This document shows positions 6,417 through 13,844 of a stretch of 21,240 nt of DNA, piece by piece; positions within the stretch are counted from its first letter, which is position 1, and every line of letters starts with the position of its first letter. The notes beneath the pieces are model-generated. The model was not told the origin of the DNA and made no database searches. It was given only the letters and a program-made list of their open reading frames with translations. The stretch covers positions 1 through 21,240 of the forward strand of contig CAJUEF010000028.1 in NCBI GenBank assembly GCA_910585035.1, in the 5' to 3' direction. The translations under genes and the position numbers were made by a program. This stretch comes from an uncultured Christensenellaceae bacterium. Lineage in GTDB: Bacteria > Bacillota > Clostridia > Christensenellales > MGBC116941.

Positions 6417-8090
6417 ATGAATTACGATATGTGGAAAGAAAAGGTTAAGGATAAAGAGCTTTTAGAGCAGCTTGAACAAATGAGCAAAAGTGAAATTGAA
6501 GATGCTTTTGACGGATATCTGACCTTTGGAACAGCAGGGCTTCGGGGCAAAATGCGTCCCGGGACCAATGCAATGAATATATACACGGTGGGCAGAGCAA
6601 CTCAGGGAGTTGCCAATTATATAAAGGATATGGGCAGAGAAGAGGACGGAGTGCTGGTTGCCTTTGATTCCAGAAACAACAGCCGTAAATTTGCTGCCGT
6701 AACCGTGAACATTCTTATAGCAAACGGTATTAAAGTATTTACCTTTGATGAGATTAAGGGAGTGCCCCAAACGAGCTTTGGAATTAGAAAGCTTGGGTGC
6801 TTTTGCGGTATTATAATAACTGCAAGTCATAATCCTAAAATATATAACGGATATAAGGTGTTTGATTTTACCGGCAGCCAAATAGGAACCAAAACGGCAG
6901 ATGTTCTCATTAGCTATATGAACAAGGTGGACGAGTTTTCTGATGTTATAGGCGGAGAAAACGAAGAGCGTTCTGATAAATGCGAAATTGTGGACAAGCT
7001 TGTTATGGATGCTTATTACAGTCAGGTAAAGGAAATAAGCGAGAAAAAACATCTTCAAGGCAGTGATGAAATTAAAATAGTTTATACTCCTCTTTATGGT
7101 GCGGGCATGAAACCGATTACACATATTTTTGATATGTGCGGCTATAATAACATACATGTAGTGGAGGAGCAGAGCAAGCCAAACGGAGACTTTCCTGAAA
7201 TAACCCAGCCAAACCCGGAAAAGTCAGATTGTTATGACGTTGCAAAAAAATATGCAGAGGATGCAGACGTTATTTTGGCAACTGACCCGGATTGTGATAG
7301 ACTAGGCGTTGTTATTAAGGATGATAAGGGAGAGTTTATGATGCTCACCGGCAATCAGGTAGGATGTCTGTTGTTAGACTTTCTTGCAAGGACGTGTGAA
7401 AAAGGCTTTAAGCCTTTTGCGGTGCGCAGTATAGTTTCTACATCAATGGCGGACAGAATAGCTGACAAACACGGTATAGACATGTTTAAAGTGCTTACAG
7501 GCTTTAGATATATTGCAGCTCGTATAAGAGATATACATGATACTTTTGAAGGCAATTTTTTCTTTGGGTTTGAAGAGAGCAACGGATATCTTATAGGAGA
7601 TTTTATAAGGGATAAAGACGGATGCCTTGGGGCTCTTATGGTTGCAGCAATGGTGCTGGATTATAAACGCCGCGGTTCAACGGCTTATAAAGGGCTTATG
7701 TCACTCTATGAGGAATTTGGATATACTATTGATGAAAGCATAAGCTTTACCTTTGACGGCGTTAAAGGAAGAAACATTATGCGCAAAATAATGAGGGATA
7801 TGGCGGGAACTTTTAATCCTTTTGAAGTGCCTACTCATTACATGAAAAACTACAACACTCTTGAGCGCACTTATAGCGACGGCATAGTAACTAATGTTGA
7901 CGCAAAGCAGGCAGACGTTTTAATATGGATAATGGAAGATAAAAACAGGGTTGTTCTTCGTCCTTCAGGGACCGAGCCTAAAATTAAGTTTTATATCACA
8001 TGCACAGGAAAAAATCAAGATGAGGTTCAGGAAACCTTTGAAAATTATAAAAAGCAAGTTGCAGCTATTGTGGATAAATACAGAGATTAA
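6417..8090 (+). CDS. pgcA: Alpha-phosphoglucomutase / phosphomannomutase family
   Basis: Interconverts glucose 1-phosphate and glucose 6-phosphate, linking glycolysis to glycan and cell-envelope sugar nucleotides. It has 557 residues, like the PgcA-type phosphoglucomutases of Firmicutes. The four family sites are all visible: the phosphoserine loop TASHNPK (Ser137), the metal loop DPDCDR (residues 290-295), the sugar-binding loop GFEESNG (386-390 region) and the phosphate-binding loop RPSGTEPK (515-522). The ATG at 6417 has GAGG at 6406-6409 seven bases upstream. It is 84 bases after the dipeptidase gene, with nothing notable between, and ends before a bidirectional terminator. Related mutases acting on mannose are possible, but length and motifs favour this call. 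Confidence 0.92.
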   Translation: MNYDMWKEKVKDKELLEQLEQMSKSEIEDAFDGYLTFGTAGLRGKMRPGTNAMNIYTVGRATQGVANYIKDMGREEDGVLVAFDSRNNSRKFAAVTVNILIANGIKVFTFDEIKGVPQTSFGIRKLGCFCGIIITASHNPKIYNGYKVFDFTGSQIGTKTADVLISYMNKVDEFSDVIGGENEERSDKCEIVDKLVMDAYYSQVKEISEKKHLQGSDEIKIVYTPLYGAGMKPITHIFDMCGYNNIHVVEEQSKPNGDFPEITQPNPEKSDCYDVAKKYAEDADVILATDPDCDRLGVVIKDDKGEFMMLTGNQVGCLLLDFLARTCEKGFKPFAVRSIVSTSMADRIADKHGIDMFKVLTGFRYIAARIRDIHDTFEGNFFFGFEESNGYLIGDFIRDKDGCLGALMVAAMVLDYKRRGSTAYKGLMSLYEEFGYTIDESISFTFDGVKGRNIMRKIMRDMAGTFNPFEVPTHYMKNYNTLERTYSDGIVTNVDAKQADVLIWIMEDKNRVVLRPSGTEPKIKFYITCTGKNQDEVQETFENYKKQVAAIVDKYRD

Positions 8091-8133
8091 TTATTAAAAA
8101 ATAACAAAATAACGTATTGTAAATTAGTATAAT

Positions 8134-8163
8134 AAAGCCTCTATTTAATAAAATAGAGGCTTT
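8134..8163. terminator. Bidirectional rho-independent terminator
   Basis: AAAGCCTCTATTT (8134-8146) pairs perfectly with 8151-8163 around an AATA loop. T-runs are available on both strands, so it can end both the phosphoglucomutase transcript and the convergent glyS transcript. Confidence 0.9.
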
Positions 8164-8185
8164 TATATTTATAACTAAAGGTTTT

Positions 8186-9571
8186 TTAAAATATAATTTT
8201 TTCGTTTATATAATTAGGAACTTCTTCAAGCTTGAGAGTTATCTGGTCCATAGTGTCTCTGTTTCTGATGGTAACAGTGCCCTTTTCCTGAGTGTCAAAA
8301 TCAACGGTTATGCAAAACGGAGTGCCAATTTCATCTTGACGTCTGTAACGCTTACCAATAGAGCCTGTTTCATCGTAATCGCAAACGAAGTATTTTGACA
8401 GATCTGCATATATTTCTTTGGATAAATCCCCAAGCTTGTTCTTTTGCAGGGGCAGTATTGCGGCTTTTATTGGAGCAAGGGCAGGATGAAGATGAAGAAC
8501 AATGCGGGAATCTCCATCCGCAAGCTCCTCCTCGTCATAAGCAGAGCAAAGAAAAGCAAGGGTAACCCTGTCTGCGCCAAGAGAAGGCTCTATACAGTAA
8601 GGAATATATTTTTCATTGGTAACAGGGTCCTGATAATCCATACTTTCGCCACTAAACTCCTGATGCTGTTTAAGGTCAAAGTCTGTTCTGTCAGCAATTC
8701 CCCAAAGCTCGCCCCAGCCAAAAGGAAAATAAAACTCTATGTCTGTAGTAGCGTTGCTATAATGGGAAAGTTCTTCCTGCTCATGGTCACGCAGGCGAAT
8801 TTCTTCCTCTTTAATGCCTAAGGACAACAGCCAGTCATGGCAGAAATCTTTCCAATATTTGTGCCACTCAAGGTCTGTTCCCGGTTTGCAGAAAAATTCC
8901 AGTTCCATTTGCTCAAACTCTCGTGTACGGAAAGTGAAGTTACCCGGGGTTATTTCGTTTCTGAAAGACTTACCTATCTGACCTATTCCAAAAGGAATTT
9001 TCTTTCTTGAAGAACGCTGAACGTTTTTAAAATTCACGAAAATCCCCTGGGCAGTTTCAGGACGGAGGTAAACTGTTGAAGTGCTGTCCTCTGTTACGCC
9101 CTGGAAGGTTTTAAACATAAGATTAAACTGGCGGATAGGTGTGAAATCCTCCTTGCCGCATGCAGGGCAAGGGATGTGGTTTTCTTTTATATATGCTTCC
9201 AGTTTGTCATTTGACCAGCCGTCTACTGCTGTGTCAATATTATTTTTAAAATTGTATTCCTCAATCAGTTTATCGGCGCGGTGACGTTCCTTGCAGGCTT
9301 TACAATCCATTAAAGGATCGTTAAAACCGCCCACATGTCCTGAGGCTTCCCATACCTTTGGATTCATTAAAATAGCGGCGTCAACACCTACATTATAAGG
9401 GCTTTGATGAATAAATTTTGCCCACCAAGCTTTTTTTACGTTGTTTTTCAGCTCAACGCCAAGCTGACCATAATCCCATGTGTTTGCGAGCCCGCCGTAA
9501 ATTTGAGAGCCGGGGAAAATGAAGCCTCTGTTTTTACAAAGAGCAACTACTTTGTCCATAGTAAATTTCAT
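8186..9571 (-). CDS. glyS: Glycyl-tRNA synthetase, single-chain (alpha2) type
   Basis: Class II synthetase that charges tRNA-Gly. The 461-residue length matches the homodimeric type rather than the two-subunit alpha2-beta2 enzyme. Motif 2 is visible as FRNEITPG...FRTREFEQMELEFF (residues 203-227) and motif 3 as EPSLGADR (328-335). YLRPETAQGIF (168-178) is typical of this family. Cysteine pairs C90/C93 and C135/C138 in the insert could bind zinc. The ATG at 9571 has an AAGGAG site (CTCCTT on plus, 9580-9585) eight bases upstream. Only about 150 bases separate it from the lipoprotein genes, and I see no T-box leader there. Confidence 0.96.
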   Translation of the reverse strand: MKFTMDKVVALCKNRGFIFPGSQIYGGLANTWDYGQLGVELKNNVKKAWWAKFIHQSPYNVGVDAAILMNPKVWEASGHVGGFNDPLMDCKACKERHRADKLIEEYNFKNNIDTAVDGWSNDKLEAYIKENHIPCPACGKEDFTPIRQFNLMFKTFQGVTEDSTSTVYLRPETAQGIFVNFKNVQRSSRKKIPFGIGQIGKSFRNEITPGNFTFRTREFEQMELEFFCKPGTDLEWHKYWKDFCHDWLLSLGIKEEEIRLRDHEQEELSHYSNATTDIEFYFPFGWGELWGIADRTDFDLKQHQEFSGESMDYQDPVTNEKYIPYCIEPSLGADRVTLAFLCSAYDEEELADGDSRIVLHLHPALAPIKAAILPLQKNKLGDLSKEIYADLSKYFVCDYDETGSIGKRYRRQDEIGTPFCITVDFDTQEKGTVTIRNRDTMDQITLKLEEVPNYINEKIIF

Positions 9572-9665
9572 GTAAACTTCTCCTTTTGTATGTACTCTGC
9601 GATGTTATAATCTCATAATATTATATTAACTAAATAAACAAAAAAAAGCAACTTTGCTATTGTTT

Positions 9666-9701
9666 AAAAGCCTCTAAAAAACAAAGTTTTTAGAGGCTTT
9701 T
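9666..9701 (-). terminator. Terminator of the lipoprotein gene pair
   Basis: AAAAGCCTCTAAAAA (9666-9680) pairs perfectly over 15 bp with 9687-9701. On the minus strand it comes 25 bases after the stop of the proximal lipoprotein gene, with T-rich sequence after the stem. Only the half nearest the gene is present again at 10205-10216. The upstream lipoprotein gene therefore lacks a complete terminator and probably reads through into this one. Confidence 0.85.
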
Positions 9702-9864
9702 TGGTTTAGCGCTTAATTTATAAAAATTATTGCTGCTTTTCAAAATTCATTACAAGACCTGAATCAGGCTCTGTCATTTGCAGCTTGCCGTCTGCCATTT
9801 TTAAGTCCATAGATTCGCCGCCGGATGTTATGGATATTCCGCCGTCAATTTCTTTCCATGTTCC
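9690..9864. repeat. 175-bp perfect direct repeat, copy 1
   Basis: By eye, bases 9690-9864 are identical to 10205-10379, an offset of 515 bases. The repeat covers half of the terminator, the 3' untranslated part and the last 45 or so codons of each lipoprotein gene. The similarity continues less perfectly through the signal peptides and upstream regions, so a whole gene unit was duplicated. Confidence 0.9.
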
Positions 9865-10092
9865 CAGTCCAAACTTTTCTGCAGAGACAACCATAATTTT
9901 GCCATCCTCGAGAATATGCATGTCAAGTGCAAGACCTAATTCATTAATGTCTACCTCAGCTCCCTGAGCAGAAGCTGTTGTTGTCTTCCATGCGCCAACA
10001 TACTCATAGGTCTTTTTACCGCATGCAGCAAGACCAACCATAATACTTAAAGCCATTAAAACAACCAGTGCTTTAGTAACAGCTTTTTTCAT
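9727..10092 (-). CDS. Small secreted lipoprotein, paralog 1
   Basis: A 121-residue protein with a lipoprotein signal peptide: MKK, a hydrophobic stretch (residues 8-22), and the lipobox LAAC with Cys24, so it should be anchored to the outer face of the membrane. The mature part is a short beta-rich-looking domain with YVGAWKTTTASAQG near its start and GTWKEIDGGISITSGG later. This layout is common in small clostridial lipoproteins of unknown function. The start MKK at 10092 was chosen because GGAGGGG lies four bases upstream. The upstream in-frame ATG at 10104 overlaps that site, and the chosen start matches the paralog's length exactly. No specific function is proposed. Confidence 0.85.
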   Translation of the reverse strand: MKKAVTKALVVLMALSIMVGLAACGKKTYEYVGAWKTTTASAQGAEVDINELGLALDMHILEDGKIMVVSAEKFGLGTWKEIDGGISITSGGESMDLKMADGKLQMTEPDSGLVMNFEKQQ

Positions 10093-10128
10093 TTTCCCCT
10101 CCATGAATTTTATGCTTTTTTAATTGTA

Positions 10129-10157
10129 ATTTTAAGCTAAAGACATTAAAAAAGCAA
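10129..10157 (-). promoter_or_regulatory. Probable promoter of lipoprotein paralog 1
   Basis: On the minus strand TTGCTT (10152-10157) and TAAAAT (10129-10134) are 17 bases apart. The same boxes and spacing occur upstream of paralog 2, although the flanking bases have drifted, which supports their use. Confidence 0.5.
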
Positions 10158-10204
10158 TAGTGAAAAGAAAAATAGTAAGCTTTAAGATGAAGCTGCGGCA
10201 AAAA

Positions 10205-10379
10205 TTAGAGGCTTTTTGGTTTAGCGCTTAATTTATAAAAATTATTGCTGCTTTTCAAAATTCATTACAAGACCTGAATCAGGCTCTGTCATTTGCAGCT
10301 TGCCGTCTGCCATTTTTAAGTCCATAGATTCGCCGCCGGATGTTATGGATATTCCGCCGTCAATTTCTTTCCATGTTCC
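10205..10379. repeat. 175-bp perfect direct repeat, copy 2
   Basis: Identical partner of 9690-9864. The identity stops abruptly inside the coding region at codon level (…ACATGGAA on the minus strand), after which the two paralogs differ strongly over about 35 codons. Confidence 0.9.
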
Positions 10380-10607
10380 TTCTTCTGTTTGACCTGCAGC
10401 GGTAACTGCAATTGTGCCGTCCTCTCTGACAGAAATGTTAACTGCAAGGCCCAATGTGCCAAGGTCTACCTCTGTTCCCTGAGCAGAAGCTGTTGTTGCT
10501 TTCCATTCGCCAACATACTGAGATGTCTTTTTACCGCATGCAGCAAGCCCCACAATAATGCTTAATGCCATTAAAACAACCAGAGCTTTAGTAACAGTTT
10601 TTTTCAT
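10242..10607 (-). CDS. Small secreted lipoprotein, paralog 2
   Basis: A 121-residue paralog of the gene at 9727-10092, with the same signal peptide design (MKKTVTKALVVLMALSII), lipobox LAAC with Cys24, and an identical last 45 or so residues starting GTWKEIDGG. The centre differs: TEVDLGTLGLAVNISVREDG here against AEVDINELGLALDMHILEDG in paralog 1. GGGAGGGG precedes the ATG. It is the upstream member of the pair on the minus strand and has its own promoter but no complete terminator. The function is unknown; an exchanged central segment between constant ends would suit binding of different partners, but that is speculation. Confidence 0.85.
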   Translation of the reverse strand: MKKTVTKALVVLMALSIIVGLAACGKKTSQYVGEWKATTASAQGTEVDLGTLGLAVNISVREDGTIAVTAAGQTEEGTWKEIDGGISITSGGESMDLKMADGKLQMTEPDSGLVMNFEKQQ

Positions 10608-10644
10608 TTTTCCCCTCCCTAAATTTTATACTTTTTTAATTGTA

Positions 10645-10673
10645 ATTTTAAGCTAAAGCTGTTAAAAAAGCAA
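10645..10673 (-). promoter_or_regulatory. Probable promoter of lipoprotein paralog 2
   Basis: On the minus strand TTGCTT (10668-10673) and TAAAAT (10645-10650), spacing 17, match the arrangement upstream of paralog 1. Confidence 0.5.
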
Positions 10674-10900
10674 TAGGTAAATAGAGAAATAACAGTAAGT
10701 TTTAAAATGAAGTTGAGGTAAAAAATCAATTTCATTTTTTTATTTAAAAGCGTTGTTGAGGATTATCTCGGCTGCACCTTGAAAAGTGAACAACCCTGCT
10801 GCTTTAGGAATGCTGGACACAAAGCTAAATGAAGCCGATACTATCTAAAAGCTGGATTGTGCGGGGCAGATAGTAAAAATAGAAAAGGAGGCCTGTTTTA
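10674..10900. other. Gene-free junction between chromosome and conjugative element
   Basis: No gene is visible. The left attachment site of the element probably lies here, between the lipoprotein promoter and the first DUF961 gene, but with only one end in view I cannot place it. Bases 10730-10747 are a T-rich stretch. ACTATCT (10840-10846) and AGATAGT (10868-10874) form a 7-bp inverted repeat just before the AAAAGGAGG ribosome binding site at 10883-10891. Confidence 0.4.
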
Positions 10901-11215
10901 ATGGATTTGAATAATATAATACCAAATATGGAAAAGACATTTGGAGTGCTGGAATATGCAGGAGAAGGAAAACTTTACGAGCAAAGAATTAACGGAAGGA
11001 CGGAAAAGGTGGGAAGAATATATAATTTATATTCTTCGGTACAAAAGGCAGACAGCATATCTGTGATAATTCCAATAACTGCAGGACAAAAGGAATTTGA
11101 TTTTGATGAAAGAGTAAAGCTGGTAAATCCAAGGATAAAAGCAGAAGGATATAAAATAGGCGATAACGGATATACCAATTACATAATGTACGCCGACGAT
11201 ATGATAAAAGGATAA
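10901..11215 (+). CDS. DUF961 protein, HelP/Orf23-like
   Basis: A 104-residue protein of the DUF961 (YdcP) family. Family features are MEKTFGVLEYAG near the start, a basic GRTEKVGRIYNLYSS segment (about residues 32-46) and VIIPITAGQKEFDFDERVKLVNP (about 54-77). In ICEBs1 the homologous HelP raises the processivity of the host helicase PcrA during unwinding of the element, and Tn916 Orf22/Orf23 belong to the same family. The start ATG has the strong site AAAAGGAGG nine bases upstream. It is the first gene of the element in this window, and a second, diverged family member lies at 12094-12486. Confidence 0.88.
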   Translation: MDLNNIIPNMEKTFGVLEYAGEGKLYEQRINGRTEKVGRIYNLYSSVQKADSISVIIPITAGQKEFDFDERVKLVNPRIKAEGYKIGDNGYTNYIMYADDMIKG

Positions 11216-11227
11216 AGGGGAACTGCC

Positions 11228-11425
11228 ATGAAGTATTTAGTTGATAACCGTTATTTTTATGATGGAACAATAAAAGTAAAGATAATTGAAGCGCCTGAAA
11301 ATGCGCAATTTGAATACTTCATAGCAGGGAAAACCTGTGATATATGGTTTGATGTGTTTGAAACATATGAAGAAGCAAAGGTATACGCTGATGAATGTGA
11401 AAAAAGCAGCTTAGAAAATATATAA
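11228..11425 (+). CDS. Small acidic hypothetical protein of the ICE
   Basis: A 65-residue protein that I do not recognise. It has no signal peptide or membrane segment. It is acidic, with the C-terminal stretch DVFETYEEAKVYADECEK likely to be helical. The ATG is well placed: AAAGGGG (11214-11220) lies seven bases upstream and overlaps the stop of the preceding gene, which suggests translational coupling. It sits between a DUF961 gene and ardA, so a role in establishment or DNA processing is possible by context only. Confidence 0.7.
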   Translation: MKYLVDNRYFYDGTIKVKIIEAPENAQFEYFIAGKTCDIWFDVFETYEEAKVYADECEKSSLENI

Positions 11426-11436
11426 ATAAAAAGTGA

Positions 11437-11572
11437 TATAATCAAGGGCTAAAAAAGCGGAGTAAAAAAAGGTCATCTCCTTCTATATAATATAAATTTG
11501 TTTTGGTGGTAAAACTACTCCGCTTTTTTAGCCCTTGATTGTTTAAATAAATAGGACAACTTTCAAGGAGGA
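11437..11572 (+). promoter_or_regulatory. ardA leader: extended -10 promoter and 25-bp perfect inverted repeat
   Basis: A perfect 25-bp inverted repeat (11440-11464 with 11516-11540) encloses a 51-base loop. An extended -10 element TGATATAAT (11434-11442) overlaps its left end, with no clear -35. Transcription from it would begin inside the left arm. The inner stem GCGGAGTA / TACTCCGC is followed by TTTTTT, as in an intrinsic terminator or attenuator. The loop holds a second TATAAT (11486-11491) and CTCCTT (11477-11482), which is complementary to AAGGAG (11565-11570) of the ardA ribosome binding site. Possible roles are attenuation, translational control, or a hairpin promoter active on single-stranded entering DNA; a small inserted inverted-repeat element is the alternative. 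Confidence 0.6.
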
Positions 11573-11578
11573 GTGTTA

Positions 11579-12076
11579 ATGAAAGTAGAAATTTTAGCAG
11601 GGCTTAAAAATTACAGAGAGACAAAAGAGCCTATTTTAAAATGGTTTTCGCTGCCTGTAAATGAAGAAGAGGCAATAGAAAGCCTAGGCGCCTTAAATGT
11701 TTTTGACATTGAGGTTAAAGATATACGCAGTGAGCCGGAGTTTTATGAAAACGGCTGGTTTGTAGATTGTGAAATTTTATCAGATTACAATGCAGAATAT
11801 AAAAAGCTGGAAGCACGCTTTGGAGAATTTGAAGATATATTGCCGGAGCTGGAAAAGTCAGGTCATAACCTTAAATTTGCCGATATACATTTTTTGGGGG
11901 TTGACAGCTATGAAGAACTGGGGCGTAAGATGTTTGAGAGAGATAAAGAAATAGTTTTAAATAATTATTTATACAGTCTCATGAATTGCATCGATTTTGA
12001 AAAGTTTGGACAAATTTTGTCTGAGCGGGGAGAATATATAAAAACTCATTTGGGTTTTATAGAAATTATTGATTAA
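11579..12076 (+). CDS. ardA: ArdA-type antirestriction protein
   Basis: A 165-residue, strongly acidic protein that resembles ArdA of Tn916 (Orf18). ArdA proteins mimic the bent B-form DNA bound by type I restriction enzymes and so protect the incoming element in a new host. Seen here are many Asp/Glu residues throughout, the family-like pattern GWFVDCEILSDYNAEYKKLE (about residues 59-78) and the absence of signal peptide or membrane segments. The ATG at 11579 was preferred over a GTG at 11573, because AAGGAGG (11565-11571) is seven bases before the ATG but overlaps the GTG. In Tn916 the ardA gene lies downstream of the relaxase; here it lies between the two DUF961 genes, upstream of the coupling protein. 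Confidence 0.82.
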   Translation: MKVEILAGLKNYRETKEPILKWFSLPVNEEEAIESLGALNVFDIEVKDIRSEPEFYENGWFVDCEILSDYNAEYKKLEARFGEFEDILPELEKSGHNLKFADIHFLGVDSYEELGRKMFERDKEIVLNNYLYSLMNCIDFEKFGQILSERGEYIKTHLGFIEIID

Positions 12077-12093
12077 CAGGGAGGAAAATATTT

Positions 12094-12486
12094 ATGGATA
12101 GAATGAGTTTGCGGGAAGGTATTTTTGTTGATAAAGAAGCAACCTTTGGAAAACTAAGGTTTTCGGCGTGCAGACGTGAGGAGTTTGAACTGGATGAAGA
12201 AGGCAAAGTAACAAATAAGGTGTTAAGCAGAACATACGATTTAAAAAGCAGAGCCCAGGGGAAGATGATTCAAATCAAAATTCCGGCACAGGCAGGGGAA
12301 AAGGATTTTGAATATAACGCCGAGGTGGACATAATCAATCCGGTAATAGACACAGTTGCCACGGCAAGGTTTTATGCCGCCGATGTGGACTGGTATATTA
12401 AAGCGGACGACATAGTTTTAAAGGGTAAATCCTCCGGTGTGGATTTTAAAAAGACGGAAGAAAAAGCAAACAGCGGCGGTAAATAA
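12094..12486 (+). CDS. DUF961 protein, HelP/Orf22-like
   Basis: A 130-residue second member of the DUF961 family. Family features are KEATFGKLRFSACRREE (about residues 14-30), a basic NKVLSRTYDLKSRAQGK segment (about 41-57) and IQIKIPAQAGEKDFEYNAEVDIINPV (about 59-84). A polar tail follows. Expected role: assisting helicase processivity during element unwinding and transfer, as shown for HelP of ICEBs1. AGGGAGG (12078-12084) lies nine bases before the ATG, right after the ardA stop. The next gene starts two bases after its stop, so translation is probably coupled. Having two DUF961 genes matches Tn916 (orf22, orf23). Confidence 0.88.
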   Translation: MDRMSLREGIFVDKEATFGKLRFSACRREEFELDEEGKVTNKVLSRTYDLKSRAQGKMIQIKIPAQAGEKDFEYNAEVDIINPVIDTVATARFYAADVDWYIKADDIVLKGKSSGVDFKKTEEKANSGGK

Positions 12487-12488
12487 TA

Positions 12489-13844
12489 ATGTTTTTTGAA
12501 AAGAAATTTAAGGGTAAACGCATACGGCAGGGTGATGAAAATCTGACTGTGCAGTTTGCCCTTGTATTTTTTATCATATGTTTTTTATCATTGTTTTTAT
12601 TCTTTAATATGGGCGGCGTAAGAGCGTTTGTAAAAAGCGGTTACAGCTTTAAATCTTTATCGGTTTTTTTCAGCAGGTATTCTTTAGTCACGGCAATAAT
12701 AGCTTTAGCCGGTTCAACTGCAATATATTTTTGTCTTTATTATTTTAAAGGGACTTATTTTAAAGAGCTAAAGATAAGGCAAATGCTGGCAAAAATGATA
12801 CTGGACAATAATTTGTATGATGTTTCTGCGGATAATAAGGGCAGCTTTTTTAAGGATGTTTCCTTTTCCGAAAAAAAGAGAATTACCTTTTTTCCAAAGA
12901 TATATTATAGAAGAATAGAAAGCCTTGTTGTTATTCAGGTTGAAATAGCTATGAAAAGCTATCAGGACCAGCTTCTTAGCCTGGAAAAGAAGTTTGAAAC
13001 AGGGCTTTTTTGTGAGGTTATAAGTAAAGAGCTAAAGGATGGACTGGTAGAATATACCCTTTTGTGTGATATATTAAATAACCGCATAAGCATTGATGAA
13101 GTCGAGGCAAAAGACGGCAGCTTAAAGCTAATGAAAAATGTTTACTGGAAATATGACAAGCTTCCCCATATGCTTATTTGCGGCGGTACCGGCAGCGGTA
13201 AATCATATTTTATTTTAACGCTTATAGAATGTCTTTTAAGGTCCAATGCCACGTTAACCATACTTGACCCGAAAAATGCAGACCTTGCCGATCTTGGAAC
13301 GGTTATTCCTAATGTGTATTACAAAAAAGAAGATATGGTTGAGCAGATAAATAAGTTTTGCGAAGATATGCTTGAGCGCTCCGGCGCCATGAAAACTATG
13401 GAAGGATATAAGACGGGAGAAAATTACGCTTATTTAGGTCTCTCCCCTCACTTTCTTATCTTTGACGAATACGTTGCATTTATGGAAATGCTGGGCAACA
13501 AGGAGAGCTTTGAAGTTTTAAGCAAGCTCAAACAAATAGTCATGCTTGGCAGACAGGCAGGCTATTTTTTGATTGTGGCTTGCCAGCGTCCGGACGCTAA
13601 GTATTTTGGAGAAGGCATAAGAGACCAGTTTAATTTCCGTGTTGCTCTTGGGCGCATGTCTGAGGTTGGCTACGGCATGATGTTTGGTGAAACCAACAAG
13701 GACTTTTATTTTAAAGATATAAAGGGCCGTGGTTATCTTGATAATTCCACAAGCGTAATTACAGAGTTTTACGCGCCAAAGGTGCAGGTGGGACATGACT
13801 TTTTAAAAACAATAGAGGAATTGCATAAGAAAAGGCAAGCATAA
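12489..13844 (+). CDS. FtsK/SpoIIIE-type coupling ATPase (Orf21/ConQ/TcpA-like)
   Basis: Membrane-anchored DNA-pumping ATPase that links the relaxase-DNA complex to the transfer channel. The 451-residue length is normal for this group. Two N-terminal membrane helices are at about residues 22-40 and 65-86, followed by the cytoplasmic ATPase domain. Walker A is GGTGSGKS at 232-239, preceded by MLICG, and Walker B is FLIFDEY with Asp326-Glu327. VACQRPDAK (a sensor-like motif) and GRGYL further on are typical of FtsK-type conjugation proteins. No obvious ribosome binding site precedes the ATG, which lies two bases after the previous stop; coupling is likely. The oriT candidate and relaxase gene follow. 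Confidence 0.93.
   Translation: MFFEKKFKGKRIRQGDENLTVQFALVFFIICFLSLFLFFNMGGVRAFVKSGYSFKSLSVFFSRYSLVTAIIALAGSTAIYFCLYYFKGTYFKELKIRQMLAKMILDNNLYDVSADNKGSFFKDVSFSEKKRITFFPKIYYRRIESLVVIQVEIAMKSYQDQLLSLEKKFETGLFCEVISKELKDGLVEYTLLCDILNNRISIDEVEAKDGSLKLMKNVYWKYDKLPHMLICGGTGSGKSYFILTLIECLLRSNATLTILDPKNADLADLGTVIPNVYYKKEDMVEQINKFCEDMLERSGAMKTMEGYKTGENYAYLGLSPHFLIFDEYVAFMEMLGNKESFEVLSKLKQIVMLGRQAGYFLIVACQRPDAKYFGEGIRDQFNFRVALGRMSEVGYGMMFGETNKDFYFKDIKGRGYLDNSTSVITEFYAPKVQVGHDFLKTIEELHKKRQA

Noticed and set aside
9572..9726. T-box riboswitch upstream of glyS
   Set aside because: The upstream gap is only about 150 bases and is partly the lipoprotein terminator; no AGGGTGG-type T-box sequence or specifier stem is visible.
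10674..10900. Exact left end (attL) of the conjugative element
   Set aside because: Only one end of the element is visible, so no flanking direct repeat can be compared; any precise position would be a guess.
11440..11540. Plain intrinsic terminator after the 65-residue gene
   Set aside because: The inner stem with TTTTTT could terminate, but a 25-bp perfect stem with a 51-base loop, and a promoter element overlapping its left arm, is not a simple terminator; kept as a leader element.
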